From the NCBI GenBank assembly GCA_024653385.1, contig JANLFZ010000214.1, positions 1-10,146 of the forward strand: a DNA stretch of 10,146 bases, in the 5' to 3' direction. Shown in pieces: positions 1-7,282 of this stretch; position 1 is the stretch's first letter, and every line of letters begins with the position of its first letter. The position numbers and the translations under genes are program-made. Below the pieces are notes generated by a model. The model did not search any database. It was not told where the DNA came from and saw only the letters and a list, made by a program, of their open reading frames with translations. The DNA is from Thermoguttaceae bacterium (GTDB lineage: Bacteria; Planctomycetota; Planctomycetia; Pirellulales; Thermoguttaceae).

Positions 1-1982
1 CTCATCAGTCCTTCCAGCTCTTCGTGGACTTGTTCGTCGCTGAACAGGTGCTGTTTGGCGGCCCCCGAGGGGCACGCGGCCACGCAGGTGCCGCACCCTT
101 TGCAGAGCGCCTGGTCGATGACGGCGATCTTGCGCTGGGGGTCGTGGACGATCGCCTTGTAGGGGCACAGGGTAATGCAGGTCTTGCAGCCGGAGCACAT
201 CTTCTCGTCGACCCAGGCCGTGTTCGGTTCCAGCTCGATGCGGCCGGCGTCGATCAGGGCGAGGGCCTTGCCGGCCGCGGCGTCGGCCTGGGCCACCGTG
301 TCGGGGATGTCTTTGGGGCCCTGGCACGCGCCGGCCAGGAAGACGCCGTCGCTGGCCGTGTTGACCGGCGCGAGTTTGGGGTGTTTCTCCAGGAAGAACC
401 CCTCGCCCGAGCACGAGATGCCGAACGTGCGCCGCACGTCGGCCGAGTCGGCCTGGGGCTCCAAGGCCACGGCGAGGATGACCATATCGACGGGGATCTT
501 GCGGATCGTGCCCAGCAGGGTGTCGTCGACGTGCATCACGAGGCCGCCGCCGGAGCCGTTGCCGTCGGCGGGCACGATGTCGGCCACCTTGCCGCGGATG
601 AATCGCACTCCCTCGTCCTGCACGCGGTTGTAGAACTCCTCGAATCCCTTGCCCGGCGTGCGCACGTCGATGTAGCAGTTGAACACCTCGGCCTCGGTCT
701 TTTCGCGCACGAGGTGGGCGAGTTTCAGGGCGTACATGCAGCAGACGCGCGAGCAATAGGCGTGGTAGTTCGCGTCGCGGCTGCCGACGCAATGGACGAT
801 TCCGACGCGCTTGGGGGTCGAGCCGTCGCGCAGGACCAGCCTGCCTGAGGTGGGCCCGCCCGCGTTCAACAGCCGCTCGACCTCGAGGCTCGTGTACACG
901 TTGGGGTGTTTGCCGTATCCGTAGTAGGGGATGACCGATGGATCGAACGCCTTGAAGCCGGTGGCCACGACGATCGCGCCGACTTCGTACTCTTCGACTA
1001 TCTCCTCCTGATCGAAGCGGATGGCGTTCCGCTCGCCGCAGGCCTCGACACACCCTTGCTTGCACTTGCCCCGGGCGAGTTGGAGGCAGACCTCGGGGTC
1101 GATCACCGGCACCGGGGGCACGGCTTGGGGGAACGGGATCCACACGGGCTTGCGCGTGCCGAGGCCCTGGTCGAAGGGGTTCGGGAATTTGGCCCGGGTG
1201 AACACGCAGCCGTCGAGGCACATCATGCAGCCGACGCACAATTTCTCGTCGATGTACCGTGGGCGCCGGCGCACCTTGACGCGGTAGTTTCCGACCGACC
1301 CCTCGACCGATTCGACGGTCGAGTAGGTCAGCAGCTTGATGTTGGGGTGCAGGCGGACTGCGGTCATTTTGGGGGTCAGGATGCAGGCGGCGCAGTCCAA
1401 GGTGGGGAAGGTCTTGTCGAACATGGCCATATGGCCGCCGATCGACGGCTCGCGTTCGACGAGGATGACCTGCTTGCCCGCGTCGGCCAAAGTGAGCGCG
1501 GCCTCGATGCCGGCAATACCGCCGCCGACGACCAGGGTGCGGGGGACGATCCGCACGAACTGGCGCTGGAGGGGTTCATGCCCGGCGACACGGCGGACCG
1601 CCGCGGCGAGGTGGGCCTTGGCCTTCCTCAGGGCCGCGGCCTTGTCTTCGGTGACCCACGAGACCTGCTCGCGGATGTTGGCCATCTGCACGAGGAAGCG
1701 GTTGAGGCCCGCGTCCTCGGCCGCCCGGCGAAAGGTGGGCTCGTGCAGATTGGGCGAGCAGGCGGCGACGACGATCCGGTTGAGATTGAACTCGTGGATG
1801 TCGCGCTTGACCAGTTCCTGCCCGGGGTCGGAACACATGTACTTGTAGTGGCGCGCGAGGGCCACGTGGGGCAGGCCCTCGGCGAACCTGGCCAGGTCTT
1901 CGACGTCGACCACGCTGGCGATATTGCTGCCGCAGTGGCAGATGTAGACCCCGATGCGTAGCGATTCATCCCGTGCGATCAT
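1..1982 (-). CDS. hdrA: HdrA-like FAD/iron-sulfur subunit, 3' end beyond window
   Basis: CoB-CoM heterodisulfide reductase subunit A family: a cytoplasmic flavo-Fe-S protein that in methanogens bifurcates electrons and in bacteria serves varied Hdr complexes. The frame is open for 660 codons from ATG at 1982 to the left edge, near the family's usual full length, so only a few C-terminal residues are probably missing. Visible in order: N-terminal CHCGSNI (residues 15-21); a second Cys region, ACSPNLHE (near 74); a Rossmann FAD motif VGGGIAGIEAA (about 150-160); DCAACIL (about 196-201); an inserted ferredoxin-type domain with CVGCMMCLDGC (about 248-258) plus further cysteines; HCVGSRD and YCSRVCCMYALK (near 400-415); GACQGPKDIPDTVAQA (about 550-565); and two C-terminal [4Fe-4S] motifs, CSGCKTCITLCP (near 596) and CKGCGTCVAACP (near 626). 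The start lies 17 bp inside the 3' end of the upstream membrane gene, implying translational coupling. The family assignment is very secure. The electron partner is inferred from the operon only. Confidence 0.94.
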   Translation of the reverse strand, partial: MIARDESLRIGVYICHCGSNIASVVDVEDLARFAEGLPHVALARHYKYMCSDPGQELVKRDIHEFNLNRIVVAACSPNLHEPTFRRAAEDAGLNRFLVQMANIREQVSWVTEDKAAALRKAKAHLAAAVRRVAGHEPLQRQFVRIVPRTLVVGGGIAGIEAALTLADAGKQVILVEREPSIGGHMAMFDKTFPTLDCAACILTPKMTAVRLHPNIKLLTYSTVESVEGSVGNYRVKVRRRPRYIDEKLCVGCMMCLDGCVFTRAKFPNPFDQGLGTRKPVWIPFPQAVPPVPVIDPEVCLQLARGKCKQGCVEACGERNAIRFDQEEIVEEYEVGAIVVATGFKAFDPSVIPYYGYGKHPNVYTSLEVERLLNAGGPTSGRLVLRDGSTPKRVGIVHCVGSRDANYHAYCSRVCCMYALKLAHLVREKTEAEVFNCYIDVRTPGKGFEEFYNRVQDEGVRFIRGKVADIVPADGNGSGGGLVMHVDDTLLGTIRKIPVDMVILAVALEPQADSADVRRTFGISCSGEGFFLEKHPKLAPVNTASDGVFLAGACQGPKDIPDTVAQADAAAGKALALIDAGRIELEPNTAWVDEKMCSGCKTCITLCPYKAIVHDPQRKIAVIDQALCKGCGTCVAACPSGAAKQHLFSDEQVHEELEGLM

Positions 1983-4218
1983 GGCTGGTTTCCACGAGGG
2001 TGGAAGGTTCCGACGAAGTGGCAATGGCCTCGTTGACGAGTTCGGCGAGGTCGGCGACGCGCAGGCGCGCTTCGGCGCCGACGGTCTTCACGGCGTCCTG
2101 GAACATGACGAGGTCCTTGGGGCAGGCGACGACCAGGCACTCGACGCCGGGTAGGCGCAGCGCTTCGCGCACGCGGTTTTCGGCGGGGCGCTCGTCGATG
2201 CCGGGCGTGTCCTTCATCCAGATCCGCCCGCCGCCCGCGCCGCAGCAGAAGCTGTCCGGTCCGTGGCGCGGCATCTCGACCAGTTCGACGCCGAGGGCCC
2301 GCAACACTCGGCGCGGGGCTTCGTACACGCCATTGAATCGCCCCAAGTAGCAGGGATCGTGGTAGGTGATGGTGCGATCCACCGGCCGCGCGAGCGGGAG
2401 TTTGCCTTGACGCAGCAACTCGTCGAGCAACTCGGCGTAGTGGAGGACCGGTTTGCCGGCCAAAGGGTCGTCGCCGTTGGGCGGGTCGCCGACCGAAGGG
2501 TATTCGTTCTTGAGCGTGTTGTACGTGTGGGGGTCGGAAGTCAGCAGCTTGCGGAAGCGGGCGTTGGCCAGTTCCTTCAGGTTCTTCTCGCGGAGCATCG
2601 AGAACAGGCCCTCTTCCCCCGTGCGGCGCACATCGTTGCCCGCGTTCTGCTCCTTCTCGAACAACACGCCGACGTCGACTCCGGCCGCGTGGAGCACCTT
2701 GGCCAAGGCGCGGGTGACCTCCTGGGCCCGCTGGTCGTACGAGGCGTAGTCGCCCACGAACCAGAGGTACTCGACCTCTTCCTTGCGAGCGTCCTTGAGC
2801 TTGAAGTCCAAGGGCTTGGTCCAGTCGGCGCGTTTGCGCGGCGATTGGCCGAACGAGTTGCCGTAGCGCTGGAGGTTCATGAGGGCTTCCTGGAGGCCCT
2901 CGTCGACCTGCCCCTGGTCCACCAGGCGCCGGCGCAGATCGACGACCAGTCGCGGGTGCTGGATCTGCACGGGGCAAACCTCCTCGCACGCGCGGCAGGT
3001 GCAGCATGCCCAAAGTTGCTCCGGCCGAACCACCTCGCCGTGAAGGCTGCGCGTCTGGCCGTTGGCCCGGACCGGCGTGCGCAGCAACTCCGCGCCGATC
3101 GCCTGAACGAGATCGCGCGGCGAAAGCGGAAAGCCGATGTTATGCCCCGGACAAGCCTCCTGGCACTTGCCGCACCAGGTGCAGGCGTCGAGTTGCACGA
3201 GTTGGCGCCAAGCCAGGTCGCGCACCGTATCGACGCCCGACTCGGCCACGACCGGCAAGCGGCCGGCCGGCGCGGGGTTTCGCAGCAGCATGTTGGCCGG
3301 CGACGAGATCAGGTGGAACGCCTTGGTCAGCGGGACCGCGACGATCAGCCCGAACGCCAACAGCGCATGCAGCCACCAGGTGACCTGATGCAGGGCCCGG
3401 ATCGAGCCGACGGAAAGCGGGTGGAAGACCTTGGCCAGGGCGAAGCCCACGGGGGCCCAGGCGGCGGCGGGAAAGACGGGTTCGCCCCGGGCGATGCGGT
3501 CCAACTCGGCCTCTTGACGCTCGGCCCCCATGCGAAGCCGCTCGCGGAGCCCCATCCGCTCCAAGGACGCTCGCCTGGCCTCGGGTCCGCGCGTGGCGGC
3601 CACCGCGGCCTGCGACTCGATGTGGAAGCCTTCGGCAAGGCGCAATCCCTCGGCGACAAAGCCGGTGACGGCGATCAAGAACAGGACGGCCAGGAACGGG
3701 AAGCCGTCCCACAGGCTGATGCCCGCGCGCGTGGCCTCGAGGCGTTTCGGACGCACGACGTAGCGTCGGTAGGCCGCCATTCCCACGCCGACGATCAGGG
3801 CGATCCCGAACACATCCAAGGCCAGCTCGAAGAACCGATAGAAGCCGCCGCGGAGCACCTGGGCGTCGAACACGAGGTGGGCGACGTCCTGGTCGATGGT
3901 CGCCAGCGCGGTCCCCAGAAACAGCACGACCATCCCCCAGAAGATCGCCTGGTGCATGACGATCGAGAACCCGTCACCAGCCAGTCGCGACTGGAAGAGG
4001 ATCGTCTTGACCAGTTCGGCCAGGCGCAGTGGGGCCAGGGCACGAAGCAACTGGCCGCCTGGGGCGAGGGTGCCCGGCTCGGCCTGCCCGATCGACCACT
4101 TGCGCACGCGCCAGACCACCCCCGCGAAGAACGCGATGAGCACCAGGGGGATCATCGCGTACAGGGCGATCTCCGCCCAATGCGGGACGTTCCACATGAT
4201 GGGTCGAGCATAGTCCAT
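1966..4218 (-). CDS. Membrane HdrE/NarI-like plus HdrD-like Fe-S oxidoreductase (EMO-like), 750 aa
   Basis: Probable membrane-bound ETF:quinone-type oxidoreductase, related to the HdrD-like EMO proteins that link EtfAB to menaquinone. Hydrophobic segments lie near residues 14-37, 84-107, 131-151, 172-190 and 277-299. Histidines in or beside them (H89, H114, H277, H284, H302) could ligate heme b. The soluble half has two ferredoxin motifs, C346-C349-C352-C356 and C405-C408-C411-C415, then two CCG-type domains. The first has Asp where cysteine is expected (VGD490 and SDPH with D562). The second keeps C623, C658-C659 and C699, but the final CxxC is CPKD. The shared motif NTLKNEYP is intact. The start ATG is 6 bp after the etfA stop, with a purine-rich AGGAAAGGG upstream; an internal ATG at codon 8 is a less likely start. 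The operon position between etfA and hdrA supports a role taking electrons from Etf. Architecture is well supported; quinone reactivity is inferred. Confidence 0.88.
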   Translation of the reverse strand: MDYARPIMWNVPHWAEIALYAMIPLVLIAFFAGVVWRVRKWSIGQAEPGTLAPGGQLLRALAPLRLAELVKTILFQSRLAGDGFSIVMHQAIFWGMVVLFLGTALATIDQDVAHLVFDAQVLRGGFYRFFELALDVFGIALIVGVGMAAYRRYVVRPKRLEATRAGISLWDGFPFLAVLFLIAVTGFVAEGLRLAEGFHIESQAAVAATRGPEARRASLERMGLRERLRMGAERQEAELDRIARGEPVFPAAAWAPVGFALAKVFHPLSVGSIRALHQVTWWLHALLAFGLIVAVPLTKAFHLISSPANMLLRNPAPAGRLPVVAESGVDTVRDLAWRQLVQLDACTWCGKCQEACPGHNIGFPLSPRDLVQAIGAELLRTPVRANGQTRSLHGEVVRPEQLWACCTCRACEEVCPVQIQHPRLVVDLRRRLVDQGQVDEGLQEALMNLQRYGNSFGQSPRKRADWTKPLDFKLKDARKEEVEYLWFVGDYASYDQRAQEVTRALAKVLHAAGVDVGVLFEKEQNAGNDVRRTGEEGLFSMLREKNLKELANARFRKLLTSDPHTYNTLKNEYPSVGDPPNGDDPLAGKPVLHYAELLDELLRQGKLPLARPVDRTITYHDPCYLGRFNGVYEAPRRVLRALGVELVEMPRHGPDSFCCGAGGGRIWMKDTPGIDERPAENRVREALRLPGVECLVVACPKDLVMFQDAVKTVGAEARLRVADLAELVNEAIATSSEPSTLVETSHDRTG

Positions 4219-4224
4219 CGGAGG

Positions 4225-5199
4225 CTACCCTTTCCTGGCTTGGACGGCCTCGACCAGCGCGGGGAGCAGTTCCAAGGCGTCGATCTGCGCGCCGTAGTGG
4301 GCCACGTCGAAGATGGGGGCGCGCGGATCGGTGTTGACGGCAATGATCAGGTCCGAGGCCTTCATGCCTTCCTGGTGTTCGGGGGCCCCGCTGATGCCGA
4401 ATGCCAGGTAGAGCTTGGGCTTGACGGTCATGCCCGACTTGCCCACCTGGCGGGTCGGCGGCAGCCAGCCCTGGTCGACCACGGGCCGCGAGGCGCAGAC
4501 CGCGCCTCCCAGGGTCCGCGCCAGTTCCTCGGCCAGCTCGAGGTTGTCCTTCTGCTGGATGCCGCGCCCGACGGCCACGAGGATGTCTTGCTGGGTGATA
4601 TCGACATCGCCCGCCTCCGGGAGGATGAACTCCTCGAACCGAACGGGACCGGCCTCGAGCGGGACCGGAGAGGTTCGGCGCTCGACCACGGCCTTGCCGG
4701 ATTCGGTGGCGGGGCGGAAGCTGCCGGGAAGCACCATGAGCACGGCCGGCGATTGGGCCACGCGGGCCTCGGCCATCATCTTGCCGCCGCAGAACGACGC
4801 CGTCACCCCCAGCGCGCCGCCCTCGACCCGAATCTCCTTGCACCCGGTCACCAAGGGCGCGTCGAGGCGGGCGGCGAGCATCGGGGCCAGGTCCCAGCCG
4901 ATCGACGTGGCGCCGATCAGCACAGCCCGAGGCCGCTCGGCCGCGACCACCGCCTCGAGCGCCGCCAGGTAGGGTCCGGGCGCATAGGCGGCCAGGCGCG
5001 GGTCGTCGACCAGCACGATCCGGTCGGCGGCGCCCAACGCCGGGGCGAAACGGGACCCGTCCGGCGCAAGCGCCACCACGACCGCCTCGCCGCCGGTGGC
5101 CGCGGCCATCGACCGGGCCGCCGTCAAGAGTTCGTGCGTGATGTCGGCCAGGGCCTCGCGCTGGATCTCGGCAAGCACGAGAACGTCGCTAGCGCTCAT
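4225..5199 (-). CDS. etfA: Electron transfer flavoprotein, alpha subunit
   Basis: Alpha subunit of a heterodimeric Etf that binds FAD and passes electrons between dehydrogenases and a membrane or soluble acceptor. The 324 residues show the N-terminal Etf fold and the C-terminal FAD domain: VVDQGWLPPTRQVGKSG (about 240-256, with the FAD-contacting R250) followed by AFGISGAPEH (266-275), NTDPRAPIF (289-297) and DVAHYG. The same frame stays open far upstream (to about 6087), but that extension is antisense-like composition inside etfB and is rejected. The ATG at 5199 is preceded by AAGGA (5208-5212) at 8 nt and overlaps the etfB stop as ATGA, the classic coupled arrangement. Length matches the family. 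Whether this Etf bifurcates cannot be judged by eye. Confidence 0.95.
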   Translation of the reverse strand: MSASDVLVLAEIQREALADITHELLTAARSMAAATGGEAVVVALAPDGSRFAPALGAADRIVLVDDPRLAAYAPGPYLAALEAVVAAERPRAVLIGATSIGWDLAPMLAARLDAPLVTGCKEIRVEGGALGVTASFCGGKMMAEARVAQSPAVLMVLPGSFRPATESGKAVVERRTSPVPLEAGPVRFEEFILPEAGDVDITQQDILVAVGRGIQQKDNLELAEELARTLGGAVCASRPVVDQGWLPPTRQVGKSGMTVKPKLYLAFGISGAPEHQEGMKASDLIIAVNTDPRAPIFDVAHYGAQIDALELLPALVEAVQARKG

Positions 5200-5969
5200 T
5201 TCAGCAGTCCTTTCTCGGCAAGAATCTCGGCGATGCGGGCGGCAAGTTCGCTTTCGGTGCCGGAGAGCATCTCGGCGCGGGCTCCCGAGGGAGGCGGATA
5301 GAGCCGGCACACCTCGACCCGCGACGCCGGTGGCGGCGCGGCGCCGGCCACCTCGTCGAACTTCGCCGTCTTCATCGCGGCGCGGATGCGGCTGACGGGC
5401 ACGTAGCGCGGCGGCTGCTCGGCCCCCAGAATGCCCAGCACGGCCGGCAGCCGGACGCTCAATCGGGCCATCACCGCGCCGGGAAACTCCTTGCACACGG
5501 ACACCGCGCCGGGCTCCGGCCCGCGCTTCACCCCGCGAATCACCCCCACGTACGGCATCCCGAGGCGCGCGGCCAACAGCGGCGGCACCACCCCGTCCAG
5601 CTCGTCGTGGGCCTGGATGCCCACCAGCACCAACTCGGGACCGAGCGGCTGGATGGCCTGGGCGTACGCGGCGGCCGAAGCGGCGGGCGAGGGTGGCGTG
5701 TCGTCGGCTCGGGCGATCTTCACGATGCGGTCGGCCCCCTTGGCCGCCGCGGTGTAGAGCGTGTTGTCGACCTCGCCATAGTCCAGGGCCACGACCGTGA
5801 CCGTCCCCCCGCCCGACTCCTTCAGCAACAGCGCCTGCTCCAACGCGTGATCGTCGGTCTCGTTGACCACGAACGACGCGGTTTCGTAATCCAGGGCCGT
5901 TCCCGAGGCGGACACTTCCAACGGTTCGATCAGGTCGGGAACCTGGCGGACCACGACCACGAGGTTCAT
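5196..5969 (-). CDS. etfB: Electron transfer flavoprotein, beta subunit
   Basis: Beta subunit of the Etf heterodimer, 257 aa, the usual length. It begins MNLVVVVRQVPD, a typical EtfB first strand. It then carries FVVNETDDHALEQALLLKE (about 33-51), which aligns with the NPxxxxAxEEAxxLKE nucleotide-site region of other EtfBs, and AAAKGADRIVKI (about 73-84), matching the family GADR motif. LVLVGIQAHDELDGVVPPLLAARLGMPYVG (two adjoining stretches, near 110-140) matches the 'G..s.D...g.v.p.lA..Lg.p' block. The NPxD-type motif is replaced by NETD, which marks a subgroup rather than a defect. ATG at 5969 overlaps the upstream gene's stop as ATGA. A strong AAAGGAG (5976-5982) sits 6 nt upstream. In known Etfs this subunit holds AMP in simple types or a second FAD in bifurcating types; which applies here is open. 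Confidence 0.94.
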   Translation of the reverse strand: MNLVVVVRQVPDLIEPLEVSASGTALDYETASFVVNETDDHALEQALLLKESGGGTVTVVALDYGEVDNTLYTAAAKGADRIVKIARADDTPPSPAASAAAYAQAIQPLGPELVLVGIQAHDELDGVVPPLLAARLGMPYVGVIRGVKRGPEPGAVSVCKEFPGAVMARLSVRLPAVLGILGAEQPPRYVPVSRIRAAMKTAKFDEVAGAAPPPASRVEVCRLYPPPSGARAEMLSGTESELAARIAEILAEKGLLK

Positions 5970-7180
5970 GACGCGCTCCTTTCCCCAAGGTCCATCGATT
6001 CAGCCAGCAACTCGACGACGTCGCGAACCGCCAAGCGTCCCTCGAGGCCGGCGACCTTCGCGGCATCTTCGAAGCGGGAGAGTTCATAGGGGCACGACAC
6101 GGCCAGCACGCCGGCGCCGGTCTGGGCAGCCTGGGCGATGCGCAGGTCGGACAGGCGGCGGCCGCCGTGGGCGACGATGTGGGCGTCGAGCCACATGCCG
6201 CCCCCGCCCCCGCCGCAACACAGGGCGTTCTCGCGGCTGCGGGCCATCTCGACGAGCTTCAAGCCGGGAATCAGGCCCAAGAGCGACCGCGGCGGGTCGT
6301 AGCAGCCCGCCCGACGGCCCACGCAGCAATTGTCGTGGTACGTGACCGTGGCCTCGATCGGCTTGACCACCAGCGGCCTGAGCTTGTCCAAGCGCTCGGC
6401 AAGGAACATCGTCGCGTGTTGCACCGGGTACCAGGCCCCGAAACGCGGATAGAAGTTCTGAAGCGCCCGGAACGCATGGGGATCGAGGGTCACGATCTTG
6501 TCGAAATCGAGCCTGTCGAGGAGCTTGCGGTTCTCTTCGACGAGGGTCTCGAAGAGCCCCTCTTCGCCGAACATGCGGTCGCACTCGCCGACGGCCTTTT
6601 CCTTGGCCCCGAGCACGCCCCAGGTCACGCCCAGTTCGGTCAGGATCCGCGCGAAGGCCCTGGTGACGGCCTGGTTGCGCGGGTAGTACGAGGGGTAGCA
6701 GCCGACCAACCAGAGCACCTCGACCGGCCGGGGCTCCTTCGAGAGGTCCAGCACCCGCACGTCGAGATCCTTGGCCCAGTCGAGGCGCTGGCGCGGCGAC
6801 TTGCCCAGGACGTTGCCGTACTTGAACACGTTCTGGAACGTCTCTTGAAGTTCGGCCGGCGGCTGAAAGCCCCGCTGCATGGCCTGATCGCGAAGGGCGG
6901 GCCAGAGGCGGTCGGCCAGTTCGATGTCGCGCGGGCAGCGGAGCGAACAGGTGTAACAGCCGACGCACATCCAGATCGCGGGGCTGGCAAGGACCTGGTC
7001 GAGATGGTCGGCGCCGGCCTGAAGGATGAGCTTGCGCGGCGGGAACTCCATCACGTCGCCCAGGGGGCAACTGGCCGCACACAGGCCGCACTGCATGCAC
7101 CCCTGCGGGGACTTGCCGTCGCCGGTTTTCCCCAGTTGTTCGAGCAATTCCACGCCATCGAGGTCCTGCGTTTGAGTCAT
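5966..7180 (-). CDS. Soluble HdrC-HdrB/D-like fusion Fe-S protein, 404 aa
   Basis: First gene of the operon: a cytoplasmic electron-transfer protein of the HdrD / glycolate oxidase GlcF-like (CCG-domain) superfamily. The N-terminus is HdrC-like, with C28-C31-C34-C38 (CMQCGLCAASCP, then FPPRKLI) and C72-C75-C78-C82 (CVGCYTCSLRCP), enough for two [4Fe-4S] clusters. Two CCG-type domains follow. Domain one has LVGC161 but Asp233 in TLDPHAF where Cys is expected. Domain two has DNCC (285-286), C321-C322 followed by a run of six glycines, and C363 in SCPYE, lacking the last Cys of CxxC. No membrane segment is visible. It is clearly paralogous to the soluble half of the 750-aa protein (shared YGN..G.SPR.R.DW, GEEGLF, DPH, TYHD). 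ATG at 7180 has GGAGG at 7186-7190, 5 nt upstream. Likely role: relay between Etf, HdrA and a soluble partner (inferred). Related annotations would be '(Fe-S)-binding protein' or 'heterodisulfide reductase-related'. Confidence 0.9.
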   Translation of the reverse strand: MTQTQDLDGVELLEQLGKTGDGKSPQGCMQCGLCAASCPLGDVMEFPPRKLILQAGADHLDQVLASPAIWMCVGCYTCSLRCPRDIELADRLWPALRDQAMQRGFQPPAELQETFQNVFKYGNVLGKSPRQRLDWAKDLDVRVLDLSKEPRPVEVLWLVGCYPSYYPRNQAVTRAFARILTELGVTWGVLGAKEKAVGECDRMFGEEGLFETLVEENRKLLDRLDFDKIVTLDPHAFRALQNFYPRFGAWYPVQHATMFLAERLDKLRPLVVKPIEATVTYHDNCCVGRRAGCYDPPRSLLGLIPGLKLVEMARSRENALCCGGGGGGMWLDAHIVAHGGRRLSDLRIAQAAQTGAGVLAVSCPYELSRFEDAAKVAGLEGRLAVRDVVELLAESMDLGERSAS

Positions 7181-7185
7181 CGCTT

Positions 7186-7190
7186 CCTCC
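7186..7190 (-). promoter_or_regulatory. Strong ribosome binding site of the operon's first gene
   Basis: GGAGG on the minus strand, 5 nt before ATG at 7180. It fixes the start of the 404-aa Fe-S protein and shares two bases with the palindrome CCCACGTGGG at 7189-7198. Confidence 0.7.
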
Positions 7191-7198
7191 CACGTGGG
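7189..7198. repeat. 10-bp palindrome CCCACGTGGG in the operon leader
   Basis: A perfect palindrome overlapping the Shine-Dalgarno sequence of the operon's first gene. It could be a protein site on DNA or affect translation of the leader. With five-base arms it can easily arise by chance in GC-rich DNA, so no function is assigned. Confidence 0.3.
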
Positions 7199-7212
7199 TT
7201 ACGAGGGGGCCG

Positions 7213-7239
7213 GTTGCTTCGTCACCGCGATAAAGCAAC
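7213..7239. repeat. Inverted repeat over the predicted -12 element and start site
   Basis: GTTGCTT (7213-7219) and AAGCAAC (7233-7239) are perfect 7-bp arms separated by 13 bp. The right arm covers the -12 half of the candidate sigma-54 promoter and the repeat spans its predicted transcription start. This is where a repressor operator would sit. The same arms could form a leader hairpin only if transcription starts further upstream. Confidence 0.45.
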
Positions 7240-7249
7240 GAGCGCGCCG
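7234..7249 (-). promoter_or_regulatory. Candidate sigma-54 (-24/-12) promoter for the Fe-S/Etf/Hdr operon
   Basis: The minus strand reads CGGCGCGCTCGTTGCT. Against the sigma-54 consensus TGGCACG-N4-TTGCW it differs only at the first base (C for T) and at the fifth (G for A). It keeps the invariant GG and GC exactly 10 nt apart (GG at 7248-7247, GC at 7236-7235). Transcription would begin near 7223, leaving a leader of about 40 nt before the start codon. A sigma-54-dependent activator is encoded within 1 kb. The match is good by eye, but GC-rich DNA raises the chance rate. Confidence 0.55.
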
Positions 7250-7282
7250 TTTGCGCCGAGAAGTGCCCGGAACAGTCGCAAC

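Noticed and set aside
24..1961. Plus-strand open frames of about 270 and 350 codons opposite hdrA
   Set aside because: They are complementary to a clear HdrA reading frame and have shadow composition (Asp/Val/Gly/His-rich, no domains).
2263..5301. A very long plus-strand open frame (about 1,000 codons) opposite the membrane gene and etfA
   Set aside because: It is antisense to two clear genes and reads as His/Gln/Arg/Gly-rich low-complexity protein with no motif, which is typical of a GC-rich shadow frame.
4225..6087. EtfA frame extended upstream to 620 codons
   Set aside because: The extension overlaps etfB out of frame and lacks Etf sequence. The ATG at 5199 has a ribosome site, the ATGA overlap and the correct family length.
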